A model generated the notes under the pieces. The model was not told the origin of the DNA. It saw only the letters and a list, made by a program, of their open reading frames with translations, and ran no database searches. A stretch of 64,000 bases of DNA from Microbacterium sp. (GTDB taxonomy: Bacteria > Actinomycetota > Actinomycetes > Actinomycetales > Microbacteriaceae): contig NZ_JAPSHY010000012.1 in assembly GCF_031179285.1 (NCBI RefSeq), positions 29,722 through 93,721 on the forward strand, in the 5' to 3' direction. A program made the translations under genes and the position numbers. This document shows positions 10,453 to 19,736 of this stretch, in pieces (position 1 is the first letter of the stretch; every line of letters starts with the position of its first letter).

Positions 10453-10839
10453 TCAGCGACCGTCCTGGCGGCGATCCCATCGATCGTTCATGCGATCCAT
10501 GAAGGATGCCGAGCTCTGTTGTTTGGTCGATTGTTTGGTCGATCTGCTGTCACGCGTCGGCGCCGGCGCGGTCCGCCGAACGGGGGTGACCGCCAGCATG
10601 ACGCCCGCCAGCATGGCAGCGAAGCCGACGACACCGATGACGATGCCGAGCACGTCGCCGACGGCGACACCGGCGATGAGCGCGCCGACACCGGCGAGCA
10701 GCAGAAGCGCCCCGTACACGAGATTGCGATAGCTCAGAGTGCGATCGCCCGAGGGCGCGCTCACGACGTCGGCGTCGTTATGAAGGAGATGGCGCTCCAT
10801 CTCATCGAGCAGACGCTGCTCCTGTTCGGACAGTGGCAT
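10453..10839 (-). CDS. DUF3040 domain membrane protein
   Basis: MPLSEQEQRLLDEMERHLLHNDADVVS..., two TM helices; typical actinobacterial DUF3040 gene next to the dcw cluster. Confidence 0.85.
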   Translation of the reverse strand: MPLSEQEQRLLDEMERHLLHNDADVVSAPSGDRTLSYRNLVYGALLLLAGVGALIAGVAVGDVLGIVIGVVGFAAMLAGVMLAVTPVRRTAPAPTRDSRSTKQSTKQQSSASFMDRMNDRWDRRQDGR

Positions 10840-10924
10840 CTCGTCCCCCTCGGGTATCGTGCCCTTCATTCTACGCGCGCTCGCGGGTCTCGGCTAGCCG
10901 TCGGGCGCCGCATTCCTTGTACGT

Positions 10925-12025
10925 ATGCTGAGAGTCGTGCCCTCCCCCAGCCTCGTCTCCGAATCCGTCAGCAGGCACCTGGAGCGGTTCCTGCAGAGAA
11001 TCCGGTCGGAGGCCACCGGCTACGGAGCCGACGCCGCCGTCTTCATCGACGAGGCCGCGAGGACCCTCATCGGCGGGAAACGACTCCGTGCGCGCTTCTG
11101 CCATTCCGGCTGGCGTGCGGTCGCACGGTATGCCGAGCGCGACGCCACCGAGACCGGGACTCTCTGGGACCTCTGTGCCGCCCTCGAGATCTTCCAGTCG
11201 GCCGCCCTCGTCCACGACGACCTGATCGACAACTCCGACACGCGACGAGGACGCCCCGCGGCACACCGATCGCTCGAGACGGAGCACCGCGAAGCGGGCT
11301 GGACGGGCGACGCCGCGGCGTTCGGGCGAGCATCCGCCATCCTGCTCGGTGATCTCCTCGTGGCGTGGAGCGACGACCTCCTGGAGTCAGGGCTCGCCGG
11401 TCACCCGCAGGCCGCCTCCGTTCGCGCCGAGTATGCGCGGATGCGCCGCGATGTGACCACCGGCCAGTTCCTCGACATCGCCGAGGAGTCCGCGTGGAGC
11501 GTGAACCCCATAGCGACTCATGCGGAACGGGCACTGCGGGTCACGTCACTGAAGTCGGCGAAGTACAGTGTCGAGCAGCCGCTGGTGCTCGGGGCCGCCC
11601 TCGCCGGGGCCGATGCGGATCAGGTGACCGCACTGCGTCGATTCGGGCACCCGTTGGGGATGGCCTTCCAGCTGCGCGACGATGTCCTCGGCGTGTTCGG
11701 AGACGCGTCCGTCACCGGCAAGCCCACCGGCGACGATCTCCGAGAGGGAAAGCGCACGGTCCTCGTCGCCCTCACGCGTGATGCCATCGGCGCCTCCGCG
11801 AGGAATCTCGTCGACGAGATGCTCGGTGACCGCTCTCTCACCGAGCAGCAGGTGTCATTCCTGCAGGCGACGATGGTGGAGTCCGGAGCGCTCGACCGGG
11901 TCGAGGCGATGATCGCCGAGTTCGCCCGAGAAGCCGACCGGGCGCTGTCGGGTGCGCACCTCGACAACAGTGCCGTCGGAGAGCTGCGCGATCTCGCCAG
12001 GGCGGCCACCGAACGCTCGGCCTGA
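10925..12025 (+). CDS. Polyprenyl synthetase family protein (geranylgeranyl/polyprenyl diphosphate synthase)
   Basis: 366 aa; DDLIDNSDTRRGRPAAHR (FARM) and QLRDDVLGVFGD (SARM) Asp-rich motifs. Confidence 0.9.
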   Translation: MLRVVPSPSLVSESVSRHLERFLQRIRSEATGYGADAAVFIDEAARTLIGGKRLRARFCHSGWRAVARYAERDATETGTLWDLCAALEIFQSAALVHDDLIDNSDTRRGRPAAHRSLETEHREAGWTGDAAAFGRASAILLGDLLVAWSDDLLESGLAGHPQAASVRAEYARMRRDVTTGQFLDIAEESAWSVNPIATHAERALRVTSLKSAKYSVEQPLVLGAALAGADADQVTALRRFGHPLGMAFQLRDDVLGVFGDASVTGKPTGDDLREGKRTVLVALTRDAIGASARNLVDEMLGDRSLTEQQVSFLQATMVESGALDRVEAMIAEFAREADRALSGAHLDNSAVGELRDLARAATERSA

Positions 12026-12398
12026 AGCGATCTGGACGAACCCCTTCTCGGGCGAGGGTGCGCGCGATCCTTCGGACCTCGCTCTTGTGACCGGCGAGCA
12101 ACGCCTCGATGGGCGAGCGACCCATCGTCTCCTCCTCGCTCAGCAGCCAGTCGATGACCTCGTCGTCGGCGAAACCGGCATCCTTGAGCACGATGATCGT
12201 GCCCCGCAGGGAGGGCAGCGGGTGTCCGTCGACGATGAAGACCGCCGGGACGACGAACACGCCGTCCCTGCGCATGCCGATCAGGTGGTGATCGTCGATG
12301 AGCCGCCGCACCCGTCCCAGCGGTTCGTCGAGCGCCTCGACGAGATCGGGCAGAGTCAGCCACGCGGTGGCGGAGGTTTCGGGGGCATTCGCAGACAC
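11838..12398 (-). CDS. Rv2175c-family DNA-binding protein (wHTH), with long C-terminal extension overlapping the prenyl synthase gene
   Basis: MSANAPETSATAWLTLPDLVEALDEPLGRVRRLIDDHHLIGMRRDGVFVVPAVFI...; convergent with the polyprenyl synthase; neighbour of the PASTA kinase as in M. tuberculosis Rv2175c-pknL. Confidence 0.75.
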   Translation of the reverse strand: MSANAPETSATAWLTLPDLVEALDEPLGRVRRLIDDHHLIGMRRDGVFVVPAVFIVDGHPLPSLRGTIIVLKDAGFADDEVIDWLLSEEETMGRSPIEALLAGHKSEVRRIARTLAREGVRPDRFRPSVRWPPWRDRAALRRHCCRGAHPTAPGRLLGRTRRSSPRPGRALRTPPSSPAGMTPAAR

Positions 12399-12436
12399 GT
12401 TGCCACTATCTCACCTCCGGTCTGGCGATGCATCTC

Positions 12437-12481
12437 GTCACTCCAGTCACAACCTTCACTTACGTCACTTCTGTTGACTTC
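12437..12481 (+). promoter_or_regulatory. Putative regulator-binding array: 9-bp-periodic GTCAC-type direct repeats upstream of the LysM gene
   Basis: Units GTCACTCCA/GTCACAACC/TTCACTTAC/GTCACTTCT/GTTGACTTC at 12437, 12446, 12455, 12464, 12473. Confidence 0.5.
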
Positions 12482-12528
12482 CATTTACTTCCGTGTCAGC
12501 GTGTCAGGAGTTGGAGGAGGGGGAAGCC

Positions 12529-13692
12529 ATGACGATCAACGCTTCGCGCAGCGCGCGATACCTGAGTCTGGGGGTGCCGGCTGCAGTGCTGGGGACGCTC
12601 GCAAGCACCCTCGTCTCCGCCCCCGCGTCTGCAGAAACCGCGCCCCCGCTTCGTGTCGTCACCCGAGGCGAGAGCGTCGCCCGCGTCCTGCCGACGCAGG
12701 CTGTGCCTGGCTCGTACACCGTGCAGCCGGGCGACACCGTCTCGGCCATCGCCGATCGTTTCGGGCTGCGCACGGTCGACGTGCTGAGCTGGAACGGCCT
12801 CACCTGGCGCTCCGTCATCCACCCGGGCCAGAGCATCGCTCTCACCGGCGCTTCGACCCCCGCTGCGGCGTCTCCTGTCTCGCCCGCCGCGGGCGCGGTG
12901 CACACCGTGGTCGCCGGAGACACCGTGTACGGCATCGCCCAGCACCACGGTACGACCGTCGATGCGATACTCGCCGCCAATTCGCTCACACGAGCGTCGA
13001 TCATCTACCCGGGGCAGACCCTCGTCATCGGGTCCGCCGGCGCACCCGCCGCGACGCCGGCACCGGTCGCGGCGCCGGCACCCGCAACGCCCTCCGTCGG
13101 ACAGACGCACACGGTCGTCGCCGGAGACACCCTGTTCGGCATCGCTCAGAGGTATGGCACGACCACGCAGGCGCTGTTCGCAGCGAACGGCCTCGATGGC
13201 TCGTCGATCATTTACCCCGGGCAGAAGATCGCCGTCAATGCCGCGCCGGTGGCCGCACCGGCGGTCACCCCGTCGCTCACCGCGGCTCTCGATGAGGAGC
13301 AGTCGGCCAACGCCGCGCACATCATCAGCATCGGCCGCGAGCTCGGCGTCTCGGATCGCGGCATCGCGATCGCGCTTGCCACCAGCATGGTCGAGTCATG
13401 GATGCGCAACCTCGACTGGGGCGATCGGGACTCGCTCGGGCTGTTCCAGCAGCGTCCGAGCACGGGTTGGGGAACGCCGGAGCAGGTCAGAGATGCCGAT
13501 CGCAGCATCCGGGTCTTCTACGGCGGACCGAACGACCCGAACGGCACCGCCACCCGTGGCCTGCTCGACATCCCTGGATGGGAGAGCATGGGGTTCAGCA
13601 GTGCTGCACAGGCGGTGCAGATCTCCGCCTACCCGGACCGCTACGGCCAGTGGGAGGCGCAGGCCTACCAGTGGCTCGCGCTCCACGGATGA
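12529..13692 (+). CDS. Secreted cell-wall protein with three LysM repeats and a C-terminal lysozyme-like domain
   Basis: Start MTINASRSARYLSLGVPAAVLG at 12529; signal peptide; three YTVQPGDT/HTVVAGDT LysM repeats; C-terminal GIAIALATSMVESWMRNLDWGDRDSLGLFQQRPSTGWGTPEQV. Confidence 0.85.
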   Translation: MTINASRSARYLSLGVPAAVLGTLASTLVSAPASAETAPPLRVVTRGESVARVLPTQAVPGSYTVQPGDTVSAIADRFGLRTVDVLSWNGLTWRSVIHPGQSIALTGASTPAAASPVSPAAGAVHTVVAGDTVYGIAQHHGTTVDAILAANSLTRASIIYPGQTLVIGSAGAPAATPAPVAAPAPATPSVGQTHTVVAGDTLFGIAQRYGTTTQALFAANGLDGSSIIYPGQKIAVNAAPVAAPAVTPSLTAALDEEQSANAAHIISIGRELGVSDRGIAIALATSMVESWMRNLDWGDRDSLGLFQQRPSTGWGTPEQVRDADRSIRVFYGGPNDPNGTATRGLLDIPGWESMGFSSAAQAVQISAYPDRYGQWEAQAYQWLALHG

Positions 13693-13768
13693 GCCTCGGG
13701 GGAAACCCGCGGGGTCCAGAGGTGAGCCGCTCCCCGGGCTTTCAGGCAGTTCTCCATAGAATTTCCTC

Positions 13769-15712
13769 GTGACGACCAATCAGCAGGCCGACCCCCTCAT
13801 CGGGCGGCTTGTCGACGGCCGGTACCGGGTGCGCGCGCGGATCGCGCGAGGCGGAATGGCGACCGTCTACGTCGCCACCGACCTGCGGCTCGAACGACGG
13901 ATCGCGCTGAAGGTGATGCACGCCCACCTCAGTGACGATTCCGCTTTCCAGAGCCGGTTCATCCAGGAAGCCCGGGCCGCGGCGAGACTGGCCGACCCCC
14001 ACGTCGTCAACGTCTTCGATCAGGGGCAGGACGGCGAACTGGCCTACCTCGTCATGGAGTACCTGCCTGGCATCACGCTGCGGGAGCTGATGCGCGAGCA
14101 GCGCCGGCTGACGATCGCGCAGACGATCACGATCATGGATGCGATCCTCGCGGGGCTCGCCGCCGCGCACCGGGCGGGAATCGTGCACCGCGACGTCAAG
14201 CCCGAGAACGTGCTGCTGGCCGAGGACGGACGCATCAAGATCGGCGACTTCGGTCTGGCGAGGGCGACGACGGCCAACACCGCCACCGGCCAGCAACTCC
14301 TCGGCACCATCGCCTACCTCGCGCCCGAGCTCGTCACGCGAGGCACCGCCGATGCGCGAAGCGACATCTACGCCCTCGGGATCATGCTCTACGAGATGCT
14401 GGTCGGCGAGCAGCCGTACAAGGGCGAGCAGCCGATGCAGATCGCGTTCCAGCACGCCACCGAATCCGTGCCCCGGCCGAGCGTGCGCAATCCCGGGGTT
14501 CCGGAGGCGTTCGATGAGCTGGTGCTCTGGGCGACGGAGAAGTCGCCGGACGAGCGTCCGAACAATGCCCAGGAGATGCTCGACAAGCTCCGCGAGATCG
14601 AACGCGATCTCGGGATCGCGCCGGCCGTGGCCGCGACGACGACGATGAGGCGCTCTCAGTCGGACTCCGGCGATCTGACCAAGGTGATGCCCGGAACGAT
14701 GGTCGCCGCCGCGGACCCGACGGATCCCGTGCCGCAGACCGTCGACAACGCGACGGTGCTGCGTCGCCGCGCCTCCAAACGTCGCGCGCGCGGCGCGTTC
14801 CTGCTCACGCTCGTGCTGCTTCTCGCCACCATGGCTGGCGGGGTCGGCTGGTGGTTCGGCTCGGGCCCTGGTTCACTCATCGCGGTGCCCGCGGTCGCGG
14901 GGGGCTCCTACGAGGATGCTGCCGCCGCGCTGACCGCGGAAGGGTTCGTGCCCGAGAGAGTCGACGCGAACTCCACCGAGGTGGAGACCGGCGTCGTCAT
15001 GAGCACCGACCCCGGAGCGGGCGAACGACTGGAACAGGGCTCGACGGTCGAGGTGACGGTGTCGTCGGGACCCGCGCAACACACCATCGAGGCGGTTGCG
15101 GGCGTCGACGCCGAGACGGTGAGGGGGATGCTGCGGGCAGCCAATCTCGACCTGACCGAGGACGAGCAGTACTTCTCCGATGTCGAGGACGGCATCGTGC
15201 TGAACGTGCGCATCACCCCGCGCGCCGGCGGAGACGCGTTCGGCTGCGACCAGGGCTGCACGGTGTTCGAGAAGGACACGGCGACCATGCAGGTCTCGGT
15301 CGGTCCCGTCCCTGATGTGACCGGCAAAAGCGTGGGCGAGGCGACGCAGATCCTCAGCGACAAGGGTCTGGGCGTCAACGCGGAGACCCAGACGCAGCAC
15401 CACGACGAGATCGAAGAGGGCCGGGTCATCGGCATCGCCGACCGGGCCGAAGAGGGCAGCTGGCGCCCCGGTGAGTCGGTGACGCTCATCGTCTCCCAGG
15501 GACCGCAGCTGTTCGAGGTGCCCGACGTCGCCGGCCAGAACCGGGACCAGGCTGCCAAGACCCTGAGGGATGCCGGGTTCGAGGTCGACTACGCGGTCTT
15601 CTGGAACGGCGTTCCCAACGGTCTCACCGAGGTCACCGGCACGGATCCCGCCGCCGGCTCCATGCGCCGCGCGGGCACGAAGATCTACATGATCATCAAC
15701 GTCAGCGGCTGA
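13769..15712 (+). CDS. Stk1/PknL-like Ser/Thr protein kinase with extracellular PASTA domains
   Basis: 647 aa; GRYRVRARIARGGMATVYVA, IVHRDVKPENVLL, DFGLARA; TM segment; PASTA repeats. Confidence 0.93.
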   Translation: MTTNQQADPLIGRLVDGRYRVRARIARGGMATVYVATDLRLERRIALKVMHAHLSDDSAFQSRFIQEARAAARLADPHVVNVFDQGQDGELAYLVMEYLPGITLRELMREQRRLTIAQTITIMDAILAGLAAAHRAGIVHRDVKPENVLLAEDGRIKIGDFGLARATTANTATGQQLLGTIAYLAPELVTRGTADARSDIYALGIMLYEMLVGEQPYKGEQPMQIAFQHATESVPRPSVRNPGVPEAFDELVLWATEKSPDERPNNAQEMLDKLREIERDLGIAPAVAATTTMRRSQSDSGDLTKVMPGTMVAAADPTDPVPQTVDNATVLRRRASKRRARGAFLLTLVLLLATMAGGVGWWFGSGPGSLIAVPAVAGGSYEDAAAALTAEGFVPERVDANSTEVETGVVMSTDPGAGERLEQGSTVEVTVSSGPAQHTIEAVAGVDAETVRGMLRAANLDLTEDEQYFSDVEDGIVLNVRITPRAGGDAFGCDQGCTVFEKDTATMQVSVGPVPDVTGKSVGEATQILSDKGLGVNAETQTQHHDEIEEGRVIGIADRAEEGSWRPGESVTLIVSQGPQLFEVPDVAGQNRDQAAKTLRDAGFEVDYAVFWNGVPNGLTEVTGTDPAAGSMRRAGTKIYMIINVSG

Positions 15713-15856
15713 CAGGCGCACTGCTCGCGAGCGAGCCGCCGGCGGCCACCTGCCGTTCATCGTCGCGACACCGACGGGCAACGCGCCCGGCACCTTCCCG
15801 TCGCCTGGCGCCAACACTCTGGCGGAATCCCGCAACCGCCTACCCGGAGTGTGCCC

Positions 15857-18622
15857 ATGCCCTCTCGTTCCCTCCCCGCCGCTGCCCTGACGGCGTGCCT
15901 CGCCGTCGGCGTCGTCGGCGTGGCATCCTTGCCTGCGTCGGCCGCACCGGCCGGTGCGGCCTTCTCACGCAGCGCGACCTATCCGGTCTACCTCAACCTC
16001 CCCGCAGACGTGGATCCCGCTTCCGAGACGGTCGCCGAGATCTCCACGATCACCGCCGACGGCACCGTGGTGTACACCGATGCGCCGGGCCAGCGGATCG
16101 GCTTCGTCGATGTGAACGATCCCGCCGATCCGACAGGGACCGGCTCGGTGTCGCTCACCGACATCGGGCATGCCGACGATCAGCCCACCTCGGTCGCCGC
16201 GTACGGCGACTACATCCTCGTGGTGATCGACGAGACCGGGGGCGACTTCACGGCGCCGCGCGGTCGCGTCGACGTGCTGCGCGCCTCGGACCGCGTCGTC
16301 GTGCGTTCGATCGATCTGGGCGGTCAGCCGGACTCCATCGACATCTCCCCCGACGGCGCATACGCCGCCATTGCCATCGAGAACCAGCGCGACGAAGAGT
16401 TCACTCCCGAGGGCGCGGACGAGGGTGATCTTCCGCAACTCCCCGCGGGATTCGTCCAGGTGCTCGAGCTCGGCAGCGACCCCGCCACCTGGACCGCCAC
16501 GGCTGTGCCGTTCGTGGCGGAGGACGGCACGCCGCTGCCGGTCGTCGCCGCCGCCGAACTCGACACGCCGCAGGACCCCGAACCGGAGTACGTCACGATC
16601 AACGGGGACAACCAGGCCGCCGTCACTCTTCAGGAGAACAACGGCATCGCCGTGATCGATCTGCCCAGCCGCGAGATCGTGTCGGTGTTCTCGGCCGGAA
16701 CGGTCGCACTGACCGGAGTCGACACCGCCAAGGACGGGCGCATCGACCTCAGCGGGACGCTGCCGGCAGCACCCCGTGAACCGGATGCGATCGCCTGGGT
16801 GGGCGACGGCATGGTCGCCACGGCGAACGAGGGCGACTGGAAGGGCGGAACGCGGGGCTGGAGCGTCTTCGACACCGCCGCCGGCGCCGTGGTGTGGGAT
16901 GCCGGCAGGTCGTTCGCCGACCTCGCGGTCCAGCACGGCCTGCACAACGAGGATCGTGCGGCGAAGAAGGGCGCGGAGCCGGAGGGACTCGCATTCGCCG
17001 AGTTCGACGGCACACCGTACGCCTTCATCGCCAGCGAGCGCTCGAACTTCGTCGCCGTCTACGACATGACCGACGCGGCATCCCCGGTGTTCGAGCAGGT
17101 GCTGTTCACCACCAACGGCCCCGAGGGGATCCTCCCGGTCCCGGAGCGCGACCTGTTGATCGTGTCGAGCGAGACCGACGATGCGGGCGCAGGCGTCCGC
17201 GCGTCGCTCAACGTCTATTCCTTCGGCCAGGATGCCGGCTCGCAGCCCAGCATCGTGTCCGACGTCTCCGCCGCCGGCCCGATCGGGTGGTCGGCGCTCG
17301 GAGCACTCTCCGGGCACCCGACCGACGCTTCGCTCGTGTACGCGGCGAGCGACGCCGTGCTCGCCCCCGCGACGATCTTCACGGTCGACGTCGACGCGGC
17401 ACCGGCTCGGATCACGAGCGCGATGCAGATCACCGAGGGAGGCGCGCCCGCGGCCCTCGACGTCGAAGGCCTTTCCGCGGCTGCCGACGGCACGTTCTGG
17501 CTCGCAGCGGAGGGCGCAACCGGCGCCGGGAACGAGATCGTCCGTGTGGACGCCGACGGCGAAGTGCTCACCCGCCATCCTCTCCCCGCGGAGGTCGCGG
17601 CGCACGTCGGCAAGTGGGGCTTCGAGGGTGTGACGATCACCGGCAGCGGCGACAGCCTGCGGGTGTGGACAGTCATCCAGCGCCCGTTGTGGACGGACCC
17701 CTCCGACCTCGCTGCCGGTACCGTCGACGGCGAGGCGGTGACCCGTATCGGTCGGCTCAACCCGGCGACAGGTGAGTGGAGTTGGTTCGGATACCGCCTC
17801 GATGCGGCAACGGTCGCCGGCGACTGGATGGGCCTGTCGGAGATCACGGCGATCGACGATGACACCTTCGCGATCGTCGAACGCGACAAGCTCAACGGTC
17901 CTGCCGCGGCGGTGAAGCGCGTGACCCGCGTGGACGTCCCCGAAGACTCCGAGCCGGTACCCTTCGGCCAGCCGCTCACGGTTCTCGAGAAGACGACCGC
18001 CATCGACATGCTGCCGCATCTTCGTGACACCGCCGGCTGGACCCAGGAGAAGCTCGAGGGCTTCGCCTTGGCCGCCGACGGCCGCCTCTACGGCGTCACC
18101 GACAACGACGGGCTGAAGGACGCCACCGGAGAGACCGTCTTCCTGCGGCTCGGCACCGCCTCGGAGGTCTTCCCGGATTCGGGCGGCGAGGAGCCGGCAG
18201 AACCTTCCCTCTCGGTGAGCCCCGCGACGGTGCAGGCGGGTTCGTCCGTGACGATCAGCGGTCGCGGCTTCCCGGCCTCGGCAGAGGTGCGCTTCGAACT
18301 GCACAGCGCCGCCGTGGTGCTGGGCAGCGCGATGGCGGATGCCGCCGGAAACGTCCGCTTCGTCGCCACGATCCCGGCCGACACCGCCGCGGGTGCGCAC
18401 GAGATCGTGGCCTTCGCGGGTGACCTGACGGTGCGCGCCGCCCTCGCCGTCACGGCGTCGGGTAGCGATGCCGCGCCGGGAACGGGTTCGGGTGCCGGTT
18501 CACAGGACGGCGACCTCGCATCCACCGGTGGGGAGACGGCATGGCTGCTGCCGGTGGCCGCCGCTGCCGGCCTCCTGCTCGCCGCCGGCGCGCTGCTGGC
18601 GCTCCGCCGCCGCAACGGCTGA
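15857..18622 (+). CDS. Cell-wall-anchored esterase-like/phytase-family (choice-of-anchor I) protein with LAxTG sorting signal
   Basis: Signal peptide; beta-propeller-like repeats; WMGLSEITAIDDDTFAIVERD; C-terminal DLASTGGETAWLLPVAAAAGLLLAAGALLALRRRNG. Confidence 0.8.
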   Translation: MPSRSLPAAALTACLAVGVVGVASLPASAAPAGAAFSRSATYPVYLNLPADVDPASETVAEISTITADGTVVYTDAPGQRIGFVDVNDPADPTGTGSVSLTDIGHADDQPTSVAAYGDYILVVIDETGGDFTAPRGRVDVLRASDRVVVRSIDLGGQPDSIDISPDGAYAAIAIENQRDEEFTPEGADEGDLPQLPAGFVQVLELGSDPATWTATAVPFVAEDGTPLPVVAAAELDTPQDPEPEYVTINGDNQAAVTLQENNGIAVIDLPSREIVSVFSAGTVALTGVDTAKDGRIDLSGTLPAAPREPDAIAWVGDGMVATANEGDWKGGTRGWSVFDTAAGAVVWDAGRSFADLAVQHGLHNEDRAAKKGAEPEGLAFAEFDGTPYAFIASERSNFVAVYDMTDAASPVFEQVLFTTNGPEGILPVPERDLLIVSSETDDAGAGVRASLNVYSFGQDAGSQPSIVSDVSAAGPIGWSALGALSGHPTDASLVYAASDAVLAPATIFTVDVDAAPARITSAMQITEGGAPAALDVEGLSAAADGTFWLAAEGATGAGNEIVRVDADGEVLTRHPLPAEVAAHVGKWGFEGVTITGSGDSLRVWTVIQRPLWTDPSDLAAGTVDGEAVTRIGRLNPATGEWSWFGYRLDAATVAGDWMGLSEITAIDDDTFAIVERDKLNGPAAAVKRVTRVDVPEDSEPVPFGQPLTVLEKTTAIDMLPHLRDTAGWTQEKLEGFALAADGRLYGVTDNDGLKDATGETVFLRLGTASEVFPDSGGEEPAEPSLSVSPATVQAGSSVTISGRGFPASAEVRFELHSAAVVLGSAMADAAGNVRFVATIPADTAAGAHEIVAFAGDLTVRAALAVTASGSDAAPGTGSGAGSQDGDLASTGGETAWLLPVAAAAGLLLAAGALLALRRRNG

Positions 18623-18688
18623 GACACCGAGAACGCGCGAACCGCCCTTCCCGAGGCACGGGAAGGGCGGTTTGTGCGTTGTCGATCA
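18623..18688. repeat. Palindromic hairpin repeat, copy 1 (imperfect outer stem), likely bidirectional terminator
   Basis: GACACCGAGAACGCGCGAACCGCCCTTCCC-gaggca-CGGGAAGGGCGGTTTgtgcgttgtcga; first 30 nt identical to copy 2 at 19653. Confidence 0.85.
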
Positions 18689-19576
18689 GTCGGCGACCCG
18701 AAGATGGCGACGAATGCGAGCGATCAGTGCGCTGGCACCGTCGCGGAGATCGTCGGCCCCGATGAGGATCACTCGGTACCCGGCATCCTCCAGTAGCTGG
18801 ATCCTGGTGAGATCCTGCAGCCAACGCTTTCGTGATCGGCGATGCTCGTCGCCCTGGTACTCGAGCAGCAGACGCGCTGCGCGGTAGCCGAGGTCGCCGT
18901 GCAGAGTGCCGCCTGCCGTCGCGACCGCCAGCTGGACTTCCGGTTCGGGTAGTCCGCCGGCGACGAGCGCCAGGCGCAGAAGCGACTCGCGGGGCGAGTC
19001 GACCGGACACCGCAGACGCTCGAGGGCCCATCGCAGTGCTGCCGCGCCTCGGCGGGCCCCATGCCGGTGCACGGCCTCATCCAGGTTTTCCGTCGTGCAC
19101 AGGGGCAACTCCCGTCCGCGATCCGAGCGCTCGCCGCTCAGAAGGAAGTCGCCGACCGCGACCAGCCATTCGCGGGTCAGCACGACCGATAGGCCGCACC
19201 ATGTGTCGGCGGGGCCGAGCACGGGCAGATCTGCCACGTGGTACCGCTCCAGGTCGGCATCCTGTCGCTCCCATCCGACGACGCCGGCTCGCCGGATCCG
19301 CCCTCGCGCGCCGAGCGCGGTGACATGCAGCTCTTCCTTGTCGACGGACGTGGGCAGCGGCATCCGCCAGAGCTGCGCGGCCGTCGTGCGACTGAAGACG
19401 TGATGCTCCGCCATCACCGCCGTGAGGCTGATGCAGCGATTGCGCAGCGAGCGGACCGGGCCGTCGGCTCGAACGCCGTGGAACGGACGGTCGAGATCCC
19501 GTCCACGCAGCCGCTTCTCGGTCGTCCCGTTGCCGATGGCAGTGCGCACGCGGAAGATGCGCCCCTGCAGCGGCAC
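18686..19576 (-). CDS. AbiEi-like N-terminal HTH plus DUF559 (PD-(D/E)XK-like) endonuclease-domain protein
   Basis: N-term LRGRDLDRPFHGVRADGPVRSLRNRC...ADTWCGLSVVLTREWLVAVGDFLL; C-term HGDLGYRAARLLLEYQGDEHRRSRKRWLQDLTRIQLLEDAGYRVILIGADDL (D...ExQ motif). N-terminus may extend slightly upstream. Confidence 0.75.
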   Translation of the reverse strand: MPLQGRIFRVRTAIGNGTTEKRLRGRDLDRPFHGVRADGPVRSLRNRCISLTAVMAEHHVFSRTTAAQLWRMPLPTSVDKEELHVTALGARGRIRRAGVVGWERQDADLERYHVADLPVLGPADTWCGLSVVLTREWLVAVGDFLLSGERSDRGRELPLCTTENLDEAVHRHGARRGAAALRWALERLRCPVDSPRESLLRLALVAGGLPEPEVQLAVATAGGTLHGDLGYRAARLLLEYQGDEHRRSRKRWLQDLTRIQLLEDAGYRVILIGADDLRDGASALIARIRRHLRVAD

Positions 19577-19652
19577 GGGCAGTGGGGTTTGCGGTCGCTT
19601 CCGCCGATTCTGCCTGCGTCACCGCGTCCGTGTTCCGCTTCTCCACAGCTCG

Positions 19653-19716
19653 GACACCGAGAACGCGCGAACCGCCCTTCCCGGCGTCCGGGAAGGGCGG
19701 TTTGCGCGTTCTCGAG
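19653..19716. repeat. Palindromic hairpin repeat, copy 2 (25-bp stem with one G/T pair, 5-nt loop), aroG terminator
   Basis: GAGAACGCGCGAACCGCCCTTCCCG-gcgtc-CGGGAAGGGCGGTTTGCGCGTTCTC. Confidence 0.88.
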
Positions 19717-19736
19717 CCTCAGAGAGGCAAGCGGGC

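Noticed and set aside
10520-10550. Short duplication ttgtttggtcgattgtttggtcgat in the DUF3040 gene (STKQSTKQ)
   Set aside because: In-frame two-copy repeat in a linker; too small to interpret.
15965-18400. 811-aa minus-strand ORF opposite the phytase-like gene
   Set aside because: Shadow ORF; the plus strand has signal peptide, domains and sorting signal.
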